Shown here piece by piece: positions 1 through 12,144 of a stretch of DNA of 64,000 nt. A program made the translations under genes and the position numbers. The notes beneath the pieces are model-generated. The model had not been told where the DNA came from. It saw only the letters and a list, made by a program, of their open reading frames with translations, and ran no database searches. Each line of letters opens with the position of its first letter. Position 1 is the stretch's first letter. Source of the DNA: Aquatica leii (Eukaryota > Arthropoda > Insecta > Coleoptera > Lampyridae); NCBI GenBank assembly GCA_035610365.1, contig CM069432.1:6882001-6946000 (forward strand). Reading direction: 5' to 3'.

Positions 1-1128
1 TACCAAGTACCCAGAAAGGATTTTAAATTTTACTAAAACGTCAATTTCAATAATGTTTGCAGCGACAGCAGCTGTAATATGTAGTATATAAAGCTGAAAT
101 GCTGTACGATGCTTGGTGTATTGGGGGACCTAAAAATACCAGATACAACCGCTCTAAATCAGGCTAGTTTGATTCATACTGTTTTGAAGATTGGTTTCAA
201 AAAATTGTGATCCCCTGGACAAAGACACTTACAGGAGTAAAAGTTTTAGTGAGAGATAATTTGTCTTCCCATTTAAATATATCAATCTTAAGGGAATGCC
301 AGAGGCATAATATACGATTTGTATTTCTTCCGTCAAATTCCACACATATAACACAGCTACTAGACATTTGTTTCTTTAGACCGCTGAAAATATGTTGGAG
401 GAAAATATTGAAAAATTATAAGATGAGGAACCCCAAAGATGGTGTGCTCAATAAATCTTCTTTTCCCATATTACTTTAACAATTAATGGACAGTATTACA
501 ATGAACGAGCTTAGTATTATTACAAATGGATTTCGAGCAGCAGGGATCCATCCCTTAAATCGAGATGAAGTATTGAAAAGAATGACAGAAAAGATTTGAA
601 GAGACTTGAAGCAAAATAGATGACGTTTTTCTTAGTTACCAAAAGGACATGAGCAACCCATCAACATCTACCATTGTGAAGAGAAAGAAAATGATACGAG
701 TTGATCCTGGAAAATCTGTCAGTTGGGAAGATGTAGATCAACAACAAACAAAAAACTCCGAAGGAACGGAAGAGCCTGAAAGTATGGAAGACAGTCAGAC
801 TAAAATGGATCTAAAACAAATTCAAACTAATACTGAATTGACTGATTTGCAGCACGAAAACATTACTAATGAGGATTCCCTAACCAAAGGAAAATATGTC
901 ATAATCTAGTTGCTCGGAAAAAAATGCGCAAAGCATTTTGTTGCTGAAATTCTTTCAAAAGATGAAGAGAATTGCAAAATAAATTCTTCTTTCCCGATGT
1001 GTCAGATATAAGTAATGTCTCTAAGGAAGAAACTGTAAAGGTATTGCCGGATACAAAAAACACTTCATCTTCAAGACAGCTTTTAAACTTTGATGTAGAT
1101 CTTTCTACCTTTAAGTTTGTTTAAGCCT
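1..1128 (+). pseudogene. pogo/Tigger-type (DDE_1) transposase, C-terminal half, decayed
   Basis: The plus strand encodes the catalytic C-terminal half of a pogo/Tigger-like DDE transposase and continues off the left edge. Visible blocks in order are YDAWCIGGPKNTRYNRSKSG near 99-158, DNLSSHL near 255-275 with the second catalytic aspartate, LPSNSTHITQLLD near 330-365, and FRAAGIHPLNRDEVLKRM near 530-583, the usual end of the DDE_1 domain. A stop and frame changes at about 162, 479 and 597 break it. The frame 649-909 is acidic and polar, as in the divergent C-terminal tails of this family, and similar coding continues to about 1125 with stops. It is a dead transposon copy; such enzymes cut and paste DNA at TA sites. 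Family is confident; termini were not identified. Confidence 0.8.
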
Positions 1129-1139
1129 TAATCCGTAAG

Positions 1140-3237
1140 TACATTTATTTACATAGTTCTTACTTTGTATAAAGAGAAAAGTTTCTGTTTGATTGTATTT
1201 ACATTAAAATAAAATTTGTTTTATACAATGCATTATTGCGTTTTAACTTAAATAGGTAGCTATCGGAAAATGTGGCAATACTTAAGCAGGAACTTTAAAA
1301 GAATGTTTTTTATGGCAATGTTGCCCCATACAAGTACTAACATTGCATTTTTAGATGATTTTTATGTGCTGGCAATGTTACCCCAAATGTGAGGTAACAT
1401 TGTCAAATTTTAAAAAACAAAAAAAATATCTTGTGCTATTAAAAAATGACCATAGAATGGTTTAGTGTTCAAGAAAACAGATAACAATGTTTGAAAACAG
1501 TTCCATTTCTTAAATTTTGTCATTTTTCTTCTATTCAAATTAAAAAAATTACAGGCAATATAAACAAAACACATATTTAGCATTATACTTAATCAAAATT
1601 AATTTGAATTACTAAAAGAACAAGGAAAAATAAGAAAAGCTGATATTTCGCGTAAGTTAATGCTTTAAGGACCCAAGACGCTCAAATACAACTGTAAAGC
1701 ACAATTAAATACGGTCCCATGAGCTGTAAAGAAGGTTTAAAATAAACTTCGCCCTGCGGTCCATAAGCTGTGACAAAAGTCTAGAGGCGGGGATGAACAA
1801 ATATTTACTCTTTAAACCAAGGTTGAGACTTGGTGTTTATATTATTAATTTAAAAATAAACGTTATTGATCGTTTTGTACAAAAAAAGACTGATTTTTCC
1901 AATGTTTTGTGATATATTTCCATTATTTAGTTTTAGCAAAAACCTGCAAGAATTCTGGTTTGGTTTATAGGTAACAAAACTCATATTAGTTCTGATTTCC
2001 AGTTCAGTTACATCTAAATAAAGATAATATCTTTTTAGAAAAATATTAATTTTCTCGTCACTTGTTCTTTTTGTTATAATATAAATAAGATTTCACGAAA
2101 GCCGCCTGAAAATAAAACTTTACAGGCACAGATAAGTAAATTTTAGTTACGCATACCTTCAATCTAATACTCGAACTAGTAGGTTCGATATCATCCATAA
2201 ATTGGGTTAAATCAGCAAAGTTGAAGCATTTTTTTTCGTGCATTACGACAGTGTAATCAAAAAAACAATTGAACATCGGATTTTACCTATATTCATAAAA
2301 ATCCATTTTCTATGAAAAAATGCAAACTACAAATATATGTTATGAGATGACAATACTTCTTTTACAAAAAAAAATCGGAATGTTGACTTTAATTTAATCC
2401 GGAAATAATAAAAATTTAGGTTAATTAAAATTTCAATTTGAGCATGCAGTTTAAATTCATTCGAGCCATTAATGGAATTTTTTTAATTTATTTTAATTAT
2501 AAATCAAATTATAAATAACTTAGAACTTTTTTAATTAAGAACTATAGCATTCATTTAAAACTTGAGCATAGAACATAAATACATAAAAACAAAATTCAGC
2601 GAAAAAAATTTAAATGAGCAGTTTACTAACGAAATCCCAAAATCGATCTCGAAACGCTCTGACTTTTGACTGATTAAATATAAATTAGAAAAATGTAGGC
2701 ATTTTTCAAGAAAATTTAATTTTTGTAAAATAAAAATTAAAAGACCAAGTGAAGTGCAAATTTATTCTTTTTGCCGGCTGGTATTTCAAACAAAGGAACA
2801 GAACAAAGACAAATAGAAACATATTTTTATTTATTTAAGCTCCTTTCTCCAATTCCGCGGAACTTTATTAGGCATTGTTTTAGAGATTTTCCCTTACACG
2901 CACACTTAAAAGTTTGTCAGATATTGATTCTTCGTATGTTATTTTGCAAGTAAATTCTGTAAGGTGTTTTGGACAATTTTTCAGGCGTTAATCACAAATT
3001 TTTATTTATTGAACTTAACTGTCATAAATATAAGTTTTTTGTTTTTGTAAACCGTCTTTGACAGTTTTTGCGCACTTCTAATCATAAACGTCAGATATGG
3101 GGACGGAAATACAAAATTTTGCCAACGGCTTATTTTATTCCTTAAATTTATTTTCATTATTTATGAGATTGTATAAAATGACAATAAATAAAATTTTAAA
3201 AAATTTCGTTTTAAAAACACTTTTTATCAAATAATAA
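1140..3237. other. AT-rich intergenic DNA, no gene recognised
   Basis: No supported coding region. The longest open frames here (72 aa minus at 2058-2276, 60 aa plus at 2771-2953) have no recognisable motif and look like chance frames in AT-rich DNA. Confidence 0.5.
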
Positions 3238-3454
3238 CACAGCCCAACAAAATAAAATTTTTGTCTTGGTGCCGGAAAAGTAAGAACTGATTTTGAATAT
3301 TTGTGATGTGCTGATTCCAAAAATATCTGGCTTTTTTTCGTAGCAGCTCCAGTTTTTGAGATATAGGCTAATTGGTATCAGTTCTGATAATACGCAAAAA
3401 TATTAAAGTAGTGATATCTTTAGAGGCCAAAAGTGAAATTTCTTACCTAAATAA

Positions 3455-3745
3455 TTAAAATCTAATGAGCTAGTTTGAGTTACTTGGTTATTCATTACCG
3501 TAAAACCCGACATTCCTATACCCATATCAAAAACTAATTAATCCGTCGTATTACCTCGCAAATATCTCTGCTTTACGAGGTACAGTTTATATAAAGAAAT
3601 TAGAATCTAATTAGCCAGTTTGAGTTATTTGGTATTTATTCATTTGTGTAAAACCCAACAATCTTATAATTACTTCCATCAAAACCTAATTAACACACAG
3701 TTATATTAACTCGTATCTTTGCTTTACGAAGTACATTTACCTATT
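3455..3745 (+). repeat. Tandem duplication of about 145 bp in the transposon leader
   Basis: Two consecutive diverged units share the blocks TAATGAGCTAGTTTGAGTTA / TAATTAGCCAGTTTGAGTTA, TAAAACCC, AACTAATTAA / ACCTAATTAA and TCTGCTTTACGAGGTAC / TTTGCTTTACGAAGTAC. The inverted copy of the element (19650-19800) has only one such unit, so the duplication is specific to copy 1 or was lost in copy 2. Confidence 0.7.
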
Positions 3746-3816
3746 TAGTTTACGTAGCTGAATTTGTGGTATCATTTGATGTTGTTCAGTGATAAAACAT
3801 ACATTTAATTAAAACC

Positions 3817-5449
3817 ATGGCATTCAGAAGCAAACGTAGTTGTGTGAATCATCCAGACTTTTTTTGCTATGTATGTGGCGAGTACACTTTTAAAGAAAGT
3901 AGAAAGCCTATTTCTCATTGTGTGAGAAGAAGTTATCTGGCCTATTTTGGCGTTCACTTGGGAGACCAGGATAAATCTTGGGCTCCACATTTCGTATGTA
4001 AAACATGTATTGAACATCTGCGTCAATGGACAATTGGAAAGAGAAAGTGTCTAAAGTTTGGAGTACCAATGGTTTGGAGAGAACCAAGAAACCATCACGA
4101 TGACTGCGATTTTTGTCTCGTGAATATCAAAGGAATCAATCGGAACAATTGACAGAAATGGCCATATCCTGATCTATATTCAGCAAAGAGGCCTATACTG
4201 CATAGTGAAGGAATACCCATTCCATCATTCAGCAGTCTGCCTTCGCTCCCGGAAGATGATGCAGAACTACCCACGTTTGATGAAATTCAGTGTATGGAAT
4301 CAGAAAACGACAGTGATTTTGAAGCAGATTTATCAAGTCCGCAACGTTTCAATCAACAAAAACTGAACGATCTCATTAGAGACCTGAATCTTTCAAAGGA
4401 ATCTTCTGAATTACTCGCTTCCATATTAAATGAGAAGAATCTACTGCAGCCAGATACCAATATTACATTTTATCGTAAAAGAGATAAAGATCTGCTGCCC
4501 TTTTACTCTGAGGAAAATAACCTGGTATTCTGTAACGATATAAGAAGACTCTTACAAAAAATGGGTTTGTCGGAATACACACTAGACGAATGGCGCCTTT
4601 TTATAGACAGTTCCAGACAAAGTTTGAAGGAAGAATACGAGGCAATATCATTAGAAAAAAATTAAGTATGAAGAACATCAGTGGGTGATTTGTGTCGACC
4701 TAAAAATGGTGAACTTCCTCATTGGACAGCAAAGTGGATATACAAAATATCCTTGTTTTTTATGTCTTTGGGACAGCAGAGCTAAGGATCAGCAGTGGAT
4801 TAACAGAAATTGGCCTTTAAGAAATGTTATGACTCAAGGAAAGCAAAATGTAATCAACGAACCTTTGATTGCGAGAGACTAAATCGTATTTCCACCCTTG
4901 CATATCAAGTTGGGGCTTATGAAGCAATTTGTGAAGGCTTTAAATCGCGATGGACTTTGTTTTGGCTACTTGATTCGTAAATTTTCTGGGATTAGCACGG
5001 AAAAACTGAAAGCCGAAATATTCGATGGCCCTCAGATAAGGCAGCTTGTTAAAGATCCACAATTTACCGCATTAATGAATGAAATTGAATCTAACGCTTG
5101 GTGTTCATTTGTTCTAGTTGTACACAATTTTCTGGGAAATTATAAGACAAAAAATTATATAGAATCAGTGGAAAATATGCTTTCAAACTTTAATATACTC
5201 GGCTGCAACATGAGCATAAAAGTTCACTACCTCTACAGCCACTTAGATCGGTTTCCAGAAAACCTAGGTGATTTGAGTGAAAAACAGGGGGAAAGATTCC
5301 ATCAGGACATTAAAATTATGGAAAATTGATATCAAGGAAGATGGGGTACCCACATGATGGCCGACTACTGCTGGAGCCTTCAGCGAGACTGTTCTAATAA
5401 CTACCATGCTAGAAAGTCATATAAAAGAAAATGTTTAAATGATATGTAA
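3817..5449 (+). pseudogene. Putative DDE transposase of an insect family usually annotated as uncharacterized, copy 1
   Basis: Starts with ATG at 3817. The N-terminus is a cysteine-rich module: CYVCGEYTF, FVCKTCIEHLRQW, WREPRNHHDDCDFCLVNIKG. The middle carries FNQQKLNDLIRDLNL and FYRKRDKDLLPFYSEENN, followed by EWRLFIDSS. Another frame continues with WVICVDLKMVNFLIGQQ, YPCFLCLWDSR, LHIKLGLMKQFVKAL and QGERFHQDIK. A TGA at 4150-4152, a shift at about 4665 beside an A-run and a stop at about 4882 inactivate it; coding reaches about 5449. Aspartates in FIDSS and VDLK, the CxxC in CFLC, the histidine in HIKLG and the glutamate in GERFHQ have the layout of a D...D...CxxC...H...E transposase. That function is inferred from the motifs and the inverted termini. 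Confidence 0.7.
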
Positions 5450-5732
5450 ATATAGTTTATAAACTTATTTGTTTATTTTGTGAAATAAATACATTACTTT
5501 GGATTTTATGTGTTTTTTTACTAGCACTTGAAGCAGCTAGTATTAGTGATAACGTAAAAAGTATAAAAGTTAAAAAACTAGACTATTTCTTTCTAAAAAA
5601 AAAGATCAAAATACAATATCTCAAAAACTAGATCTGATAGACCAAATCTGAAGACAGTTTTGGATTCTGCACCCAAAACTTACTTAAAAACAGTTACAAA
5701 ACCTCGGGCACCAAAATGTGTGTTGGGTTGTG

Positions 5733-8700
5733 AATTAGTTTAAAACGCACCTGCTTTGTTGTACATTATTTGGTATTTTAAACCCAAAATAGCTAAATTT
5801 CTTTTATTTAATCCAAAAAATTTGATTGCATTCTATGTTTTTATAAAAAGATTTCTTTATTATTCTTGTTGGTGTTATTATTACAATCTACTTAGTAACC
5901 TAGTAGCAATAGAAACGCGCTAAATTTTACTCACGTATGAATGTTTAATAATTAACACAGTTAAACTAAACCATAAATTTTAAATTGACATTTTGTAATT
6001 ACCGTAAACAAATAAAAATTTATAAACGTAATCAAAAAACCATTAAGTTTTTTTTTATAGAAATAAGACATTACAAGCGCACGTTAATATCCATGCTGTA
6101 ATATCTGTATAAAGAGAAAAACTTTATGACTGGACACAACCAGACGTTCTATTACCTTAAAGAAGTAACAGCTTTAGACTTGTACGTTTTACTTATGTAG
6201 AGACTATTGTAATATTAATCTCGTCGAAAGTCATTTCAGACAGGCCATGGGTTCAATTTCAAAGAAGTTACTGCAGTAACATTTTCTTCAATTTAATATC
6301 TTCTTTTAAAAACGCACGTTGGTAACAAGATAATTTAAATTGTTATTATCTGTTGTTTTATATGAGGTTGTTGTTAGTCTGGTAAAATATAGTTCAGAGA
6401 AATTTTAATTAACCGCATGCATAACACGGATTGACGTAATGGCTAAAAGAATTATAATTACCCCAGTTAGATTTCCTTACACGTTTCCTACAATATGATT
6501 TTAATTTAGTTTAATAATTATTTTAACTTTTATAGTAATAATAAATTTAAGACAGAATTGAATTTACACTTAGAAACAATTGAATATTTCTTTAATTTGC
6601 AAAATTTTAATATTTAATTTAGTTTCAAACTGCACAGTTTCAGTGATAGTATAATTCAATTCAATAATACGCAATCTATGTTACGGTATGTATTGAAAAA
6701 TAGAGATTTAGCACACATACTTTGTAGTTTTAATTAAGTAGCAAATTTCGTTTTATTGAAAGTGTGAAATTAAAAATAACAATTACTTGCTGTCAGGATC
6801 TTTCTTAGTTCTCACTTTATATTGCTTTATGCGAATGAACCCGAGTTTTCCACTTTCTGATTATCATGTAGTTAATAACTAATTAAATGTTTTAGCATCA
6901 TAAAATTTGATTAATAAACGTATTCAAATTTGGTTTTTTATTATTGATTTGCAATTATCTCTATTTAGTTGCTTATTTCTTTGTCTGAATGTCAACAATT
7001 AACCCAATTATTGAAAGCAATGTACAGCCATAGTCATTGGAAACGTTCCTAAAATGAGCAACACCGCACGTTTAGTCACATTCTAATAGTATTAACCGGA
7101 TTTATACCTGGAAATATATCCTAAGGTTATAGTTTTTTCTTTGTCGTATAAATACAAAAAGGTGATTACCATTATTAAATTGTATATGTGTTTCTTAAAA
7201 TCATACGAGGAGACTTAAATATTACTCTAAAACAAGTGTTTTATGAAACCACAACTGCTTTTATATTTTTGTGCAAATTAATAAACAATTCTACCGGATA
7301 TGTATTTTAAGATTAAGCGGATTAATAAATACCTCACTTATTAATGAGTTTCATAATTACCTTTTGTAAATATATCATCACGTTATGGCCTTTTGTCGTA
7401 TAAATATTAATTTTTCATTTACAAAATTGTAATATAAATTGGGAGTTCCTAGTGGTAACATCATTGTTTATGTTGAAACGGTGTTTCTTTTAATTTTAAT
7501 TATTGTCCTTTTTTTTAAAGTCATCAAACAAATTTATTTAGCTTATACAATATTTCCTTTGCGTAACGTCAAATTTGGTAGCATGTGAATGCATTATTTG
7601 ATACCCAGAATGTTTAAATCTGTCTTTTACAGTCGTGATGCTGTACATCAATGTTTTATATTCTACTTTTATTAGAAAATCATATGCAGATCATATTTAG
7701 TTTCTAATCCTTGTATTAGAGTTCTTTTTGTAAATCCTTTTTAAAATAACTTCATCTATGTAAATGGGGTAGCAAATCCTGAAGGCGTTTAATTAAATCT
7801 TAACATACCTTATTGATTTCTAAAAATAGTTTTATTCGTTTCGTCGCCGATAACCGTGAGAATTCTTCTAAGAGGGTGATGGAATTAACACGCAAGTGGA
7901 CGTGGTCCCGATCTTTTAAAGTCGAAAATATCACCATGTTTTGGTGTAATTTTAATTTTTATTTATCAGTGCCTCTATTGCTAACGAATATTTGTGTCTA
8001 AGGATCTTCAATTGTGAGGTAATAATTTTTATTTCTTTTTTCAATTATTAATTCTGTGTTTCGTGCATCTTTTAGATCCTTTTTTTTTTCCCTTCTTCCG
8101 TTTTTAATTATAATGACAACTTGATTTGGATTATCAAATTTTGGCACTTGATGTTACCAATCTTTTAATGGATGTAGTACCTAGAAACCACCGTTAATTT
8201 AAATGGGATTCTCTCAGATCTCCAATTACGACATTATGCGCTGCATATGCCGTTACCTCTAACAAAGACATACAAGCTAAGTTATTCAATTTTTTTTTAA
8301 ATTAAACTGTCTAAAATTAAACTAACTTACATTATTCTTTTTATTTTGAAACGATTGTTTTTTTTAATATTTTATTCGATTTTTTTTTGTAAACGATAAG
8401 TTATCCGGGTCACTACTCGTAAATTAATATATTCTATTTGTCAAATCATATTTTATTATTTATAAAAGTTTAGTTTGAAACTTCTTAAGCAACCATTAAT
8501 CATATAAGATAAAATAAAATTTTGTTTAAGGTATATACATTAAAACCTCAATTATTTTTTTTTGTTTATGTAATTTTAAGTGTTTCTCCTTCTATTTTTT
8601 ATTTTTTATCCTTTAGTGCTTGTATAAACTTTTGATTTTTCACATTTTCCAAAAAAATGCTGATGGCATCCCACAAACAACCACCTCGAGTAACAAGTAA

Positions 8701-8870
8701 CTAAACACCACTTAGGTAAATTTGGCCTATTGTTGTTTATTACATCACCTCATTCTTAATGTAAATTAATTTGAAGAGGTCAACGTTACAATTTGGCATC
8801 CCTGGAGGGGATTATAAAGGTTGAGTTTAACCTTTGGATTAGAATTTTGTTTTAAAGTGTCTTTATTTTA
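5733..8870. other. AT-rich DNA, no gene recognised
   Basis: No coding region I can support. The 62-aa frame at 7813-8001 has no family motif. Poly-A and poly-T runs are frequent, and no terminal repeats or tandem arrays stand out. Confidence 0.5.
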
Positions 8871-8879
8871 ATGTGGCTT

Positions 8880-10166
8880 TAGTACTTTCACTATTGAGTG
8901 AGGAAATCACTTACGAGATTGCTATCAGAGGTCAAACTCCTCTATCGACTCAAGATTAAAGGCGTCGACAACTTCGCTCTTTACTTCAACATGAAGATCC
9001 TTCCAAACCTCTTGTCTCAAAGTACACTTTCGATCAGGATGCAATAGGAATAAATCACAGTATCAATGATCTCACACCAAAGATACAAAATTTTTCAAGT
9101 ACTTCTACAATTGCTGAAGCCAAACGCTATCAATTCCTTAATTCACGTAGCTTCTCAAATCTCTAGATTAAACCTTGAGAACGATCCTGAAAAAAAGGCT
9201 ATTGTCTTGAAGTTATTAACTACCAGTACTGAGTTAGAGGGCGACTTTCTGTTAAAACAAAACGAGTTTTCTAGTTTAAAAACTGAGACCCCTAGTTTAT
9301 CGACAAGACCTCCACCCTTGTATTAATTTAAAGTTTTCTGGTTAAGTTTCTAAGCTAAATTTGATTCAATTTTTAGAAAGGGTACATGAACTACGCCTGA
9401 CGCGTAACATTTCTCTACAAGATTTATTTGATTCTGCAGTCGATCTTTTTGAGCCTTGATTTAGTACCGTTCTATCAGACATACGGTTACTGATTAGCCT
9501 GCTTTGGAAGTTCTTCTAAAAGAAACTTTTCTACCATTCTCTTACGATGACGATCTTTTGTCTGAAATTAAGCAAAGAACGCAAGGTGATAACGAAAGCG
9601 CTACAATATACATTGCAGTCATGGAAGGCTTGTTCAAAAGGTTAACAACTCCACCGTCTCTTGATGAACAAATTAAGTTGATTCAACGTAACCTACATCC
9701 TTATTTTTTATCTCATCTAGCTTTGCATGAGGTCACTTCCTTTACGTCATTATTAGAAGTTTGCAAAAAGTTGGAACAAAGTCGTCAGCAAGTAAAAAAA
9801 TACCATCCACCTCCTCGCAGATTGAGTTCACTAGTAGCTCCTGATTTGGCATATGCTGAAGAAATCAAGAAACCCGATCCCTTTGTTTTGAACCCAAAAC
9901 CACTATCTTTATCTAAAATTACTTGCTGGAATTGCCGCAATGATGGTCATCCGTATAACGAGTGTAAACTTCCTCGAAAAATTTTCTGTTATGGATGTGG
10001 TCGATCCGACATCTTTAAACCACAATGTAATTTATGCAACCCCCGCAGTAATCAAACTCACAGTAATATGTCATTTTTAAAAAACGAGATACGCACGTCG
10101 AGGGATGCAGCGTGTCTACTTCCCAGTTCTCAAATCCGACAAGCGAAACTTCCTGTAAGAAAATAA
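8880..10166 (+). pseudogene. gag: gypsy gag with zinc knuckles, broken
   Basis: The frame 9504-10166 (220 aa) holds the capsid C-terminal part (LSEIKQRTQGDNESATIYIAVM, then SLLEVCKKLEQSRQQ) and a nucleocapsid. The first knuckle at about residues 142-155 is a regular C-x2-C-x4-H-x4-C (CWNCRNDGHPYNEC). The second, CYGCGRSDIFKPQC, lacks the histidine. Upstream, 8880-9326 encodes N-terminal gag-like sequence (EEITYEIAIRGQTPLST) in several frames with stops near 8960, 9165 and 9326. Gag would form the cytoplasmic virus-like particle that packages element RNA. The capsid middle around 9330-9500 is too broken to read. Confidence 0.75.
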
Positions 10167-10870
10167 GTTCATCTAAAACCACAACGCAAATTGAGTGGAA
10201 TAATTGGCTTCAGGTTGTATCTAATTTCTTTCGCAAGACTATACTTCCCATTGAATATCAAACAAATTTTAGGAACATACCTAAGCTGTCTCCTTTATTA
10301 GTATTTATGCCTAATGATAATCGTCCCTATATTAAATTTCTACTTAAGAATACCGAACATGTTGCCCTTTTAGACACCGGAGCAAATATCTCAGTTTTAG
10401 GAGCAAGAGCTTTACATTTAGTGCCTGCATTATCCAAAAAGTTATTTATAAAAACCAAATCTCCCATTGTCTCAACTGCCGATGGCAAACCGCAACAAAT
10501 TTCTTAAATTATAAACCTTCCCATCACTGTCACTAATGTGACGAAAGTAATGAAATTTTACGTCGTTCCTACAATCGCTGGTAGTTTCGTTTTCGGAATG
10601 GATTTTTATCATTTATTTAATATTTCGATGGATTTTCCTTCGTCTTCATTTAAGATTCCTAAAGTTATTACTGTCTGTAGAGTAAACAAAATTAAAAGTT
10701 TTACTAAGCAGTCTTCGGGAAATTTGCAAAAATTAAAGGAAATAGTTGATGATTTTCGAACACTGTCTCAATTTGATCATCTGACCGAAACTCATCTAAT
10801 TTCGCATCATATTGATACCGGAATAGCCCGTCCTATTAAACAGAAAATGAAGAGATCGATCGAATATTAG
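10112..10870 (+). pseudogene. gypsy aspartic protease and start of pol
   Basis: In one frame with a single stop at 10505-10507. The protease active site is LLDTGANISVLGA at about 10369-10407, matching the retropepsin DTGA signature. Beyond the stop comes VVPTIAGSFVFGMDFYHLF, where GMDF corresponds to the conserved G-M-D block near the end of the domain. The frame then runs to [15 protein letters not shown], the linker that precedes RT in gypsy pol. It overlaps the gag frame by 55 bases in a different phase. Protease would cleave Gag and Gag-Pol; with the stop it cannot be made whole here. Confidence 0.78.
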
Positions 10871-11313
10871 ACCAAGATTTTATTGAAAAGGCAAACAGTC
10901 CTTGGAATTTTCCCGTTTTGATAGTAAAAAAAAAGAATAATACTTATAGAATGTGTTTTGATGGTAGAAAATTGAATGAAGTGACTGTTCATGATATCTA
11001 GAATAAATACCAATTTAGACAAACTACGTGATAGCGAATATCTTACATCCATTGATCTTAAACAAGCTTTTTTCTAAATTCCTTTAGATTCGGAATCGCG
11101 TCCTAAGACGGCTTTCACTGTTTATGGTAGGGGTCTTTTCCAATTTAAGCGAATGCCTTTCGGTTTATGCAATAGTGCACAATCCATGCAAAGATTAATG
11201 GATACAGTCATTGGTCCTGACCTCGAACTTTTCGTTTTTGTATATATGGATGATATAATTATAGCTACTCCCACCTTTGAAAAGCATTTGAAAGTTTTAC
11301 AAGAAGTTTTTCT
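10870..11313 (+). pseudogene. gypsy reverse transcriptase, palm fragment
   Basis: Readable pieces in shifting frames are [22 protein letters not shown] (about 10870-10935), [11 protein letters not shown], a block equivalent to 'S-I-D-L-K-Q-A-F', KTAFTVYGRGLFQFKRMPFGL (about 11107-11169), and the catalytic VYMDDIIIATPTFEKHL with YMDD at 11243-11254. At least three frame changes and several stops occur. RT would copy element RNA into cDNA. Thumb, RNase H and integrase are missing because the element ends at the junction with the next fragment. Confidence 0.8.
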
Positions 11314-12142
11314 CTTGGATGTCCGATAACTCTTCTACAAATTGGTCTCTTGATTCCTATTTTGTACAGTGGCAGAAGAAACATCGCATCATTGGAAGGA
11401 CTCCGTACCGTGCATTATTTGGAGCTGACTAAACTAAACTCAACTAAAATCAACAAACCTTCCAACCTCTGTAATTACAGAGCTTCGAACAGAAAAGGAA
11501 CTTGAAGATATAATGCGTTCTTCACAGGCAAGTAACAGTAAACATGACAAACAACTGGGTGATGAAAAAGTGAATGTTAATGATACTTTCAGTGATATTA
11601 TTATGTATTGTTGTGCGTGCAGTGACAAAATCACAGATACATCTACATTCACATGTGATATATGTAATGCTACAGTGCATTTACATTGCAGTTCAGGATC
11701 GTCTTCAAAACCGGAAGTAAGAGTTTGTTCCCTTTGTACAACTGAGAACAAAGTTGAATATGAAAGACAGAAGTCTTATTCTGGGCAAAAAAGAGCAGCA
11801 GAAAAAATGACTGAGACGTCTAATAAAAAATTTAAGGCACTAGAAATCGGATATCATATGTTTATTTGGCAGGTGGACCGAGGACCTCTCGATTCAAAGA
11901 ATCTAACTGAAAAAGTGTTGAACCTGAAAAATGGTCTTTACAAATTAGGCATATCTAAAGGAATTCTCAAAACTTGGTTTTCCAGAAATGCTATTCAAGA
12001 AGCCTTAGTTGGTTTTGAAGATGAAGTTCCTAATAAACTAATAACTATAAGAATGGCAGTTGCATATCATTCTCGATTCGGAGGTGTCATGGAAGTTCAA
12101 CATGCAGTAATAAGTAAACTTAGTACCACAGATCTGTGTTAG
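11314..12142 (+). pseudogene. KRBA2/Ginger-like integrase, C-terminal end with PHD-like zinc finger
   Basis: From 11314 the coding resumes mid-protein with WMSDNSSTNWSLDSYFVQWQ and HRIIGRTPYRALFGAD, the last block of the rve integrase core in KRBA2-like/Ginger-type integrases. After a stop at about 11430 the frame 11513-12142 (209 aa) encodes CCACSDKITDTSTFTCDICNA, then HLHC and RVCSLC, a Cys/His pattern like a PHD or RING finger. The C-terminal tail carries ASNKKFKALEIG- and VDRGPLDSKN-like blocks typical of this family. The catalytic core is absent. Family placement comes from pattern recognition of the tail; the host-fusion alternative (a domesticated gene exon) is possible but less likely beside TE debris. 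Confidence 0.6.
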
Positions 12143-12144
12143 TA

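Larger units (their letters stand above)
3238..5732 (+). mobile_element. DNA transposon copy 1 with short inverted termini, encoding a conserved 'uncharacterized' protein
   Basis: The left edge reads CACAGCCCAACA at 3238 and the right edge, on the opposite strand, reads CACAACCCAACA from 5732 inward. A second match block (TTGGTGCC at 3264 and its complement at 5706-5713) supports real terminal inverted repeats. Inside are a leader with an internal duplication and one gene on the same strand. Copy 2 at 17606-19953 shares the gene, the flanks and the downstream terminus, so the unit is mobile. CAC...GTG ends resemble CACTA/CMC-type transposons, but the start could equally be two bases further in (CAGCCC), since copy 2 lacks the first CA. 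No convincing target duplication was found; AA on both sides is too short to trust. Confidence 0.7.
8875..11313 (+). mobile_element. Decayed Ty3/gypsy retrotransposon, 3' truncated
   Basis: Gag, protease and reverse transcriptase pieces follow one another on the plus strand in normal gypsy order. No LTRs were recognised on either side. The element ends abruptly within RT at about 11313, where unrelated integrase-like coding begins. It is related in type to the element at 60.1-62.9 kb: both share the gag block 'ELLYLCKKLE' / 'SLLEVCKKLE', a following APDLA or EPDLA motif, and similar RT wording. Confidence 0.75.

Noticed and set aside
3805..4026. 73-aa minus frame over the transposase N-terminus (and its twin at 19387-19584)
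   Set aside because: Antisense to the conserved cysteine-rich coding region; present in both copies only because the sense strand is conserved.
11440..11751. 103-aa minus frame
   Set aside because: Antisense to the PHD-like finger coding of the integrase tail.
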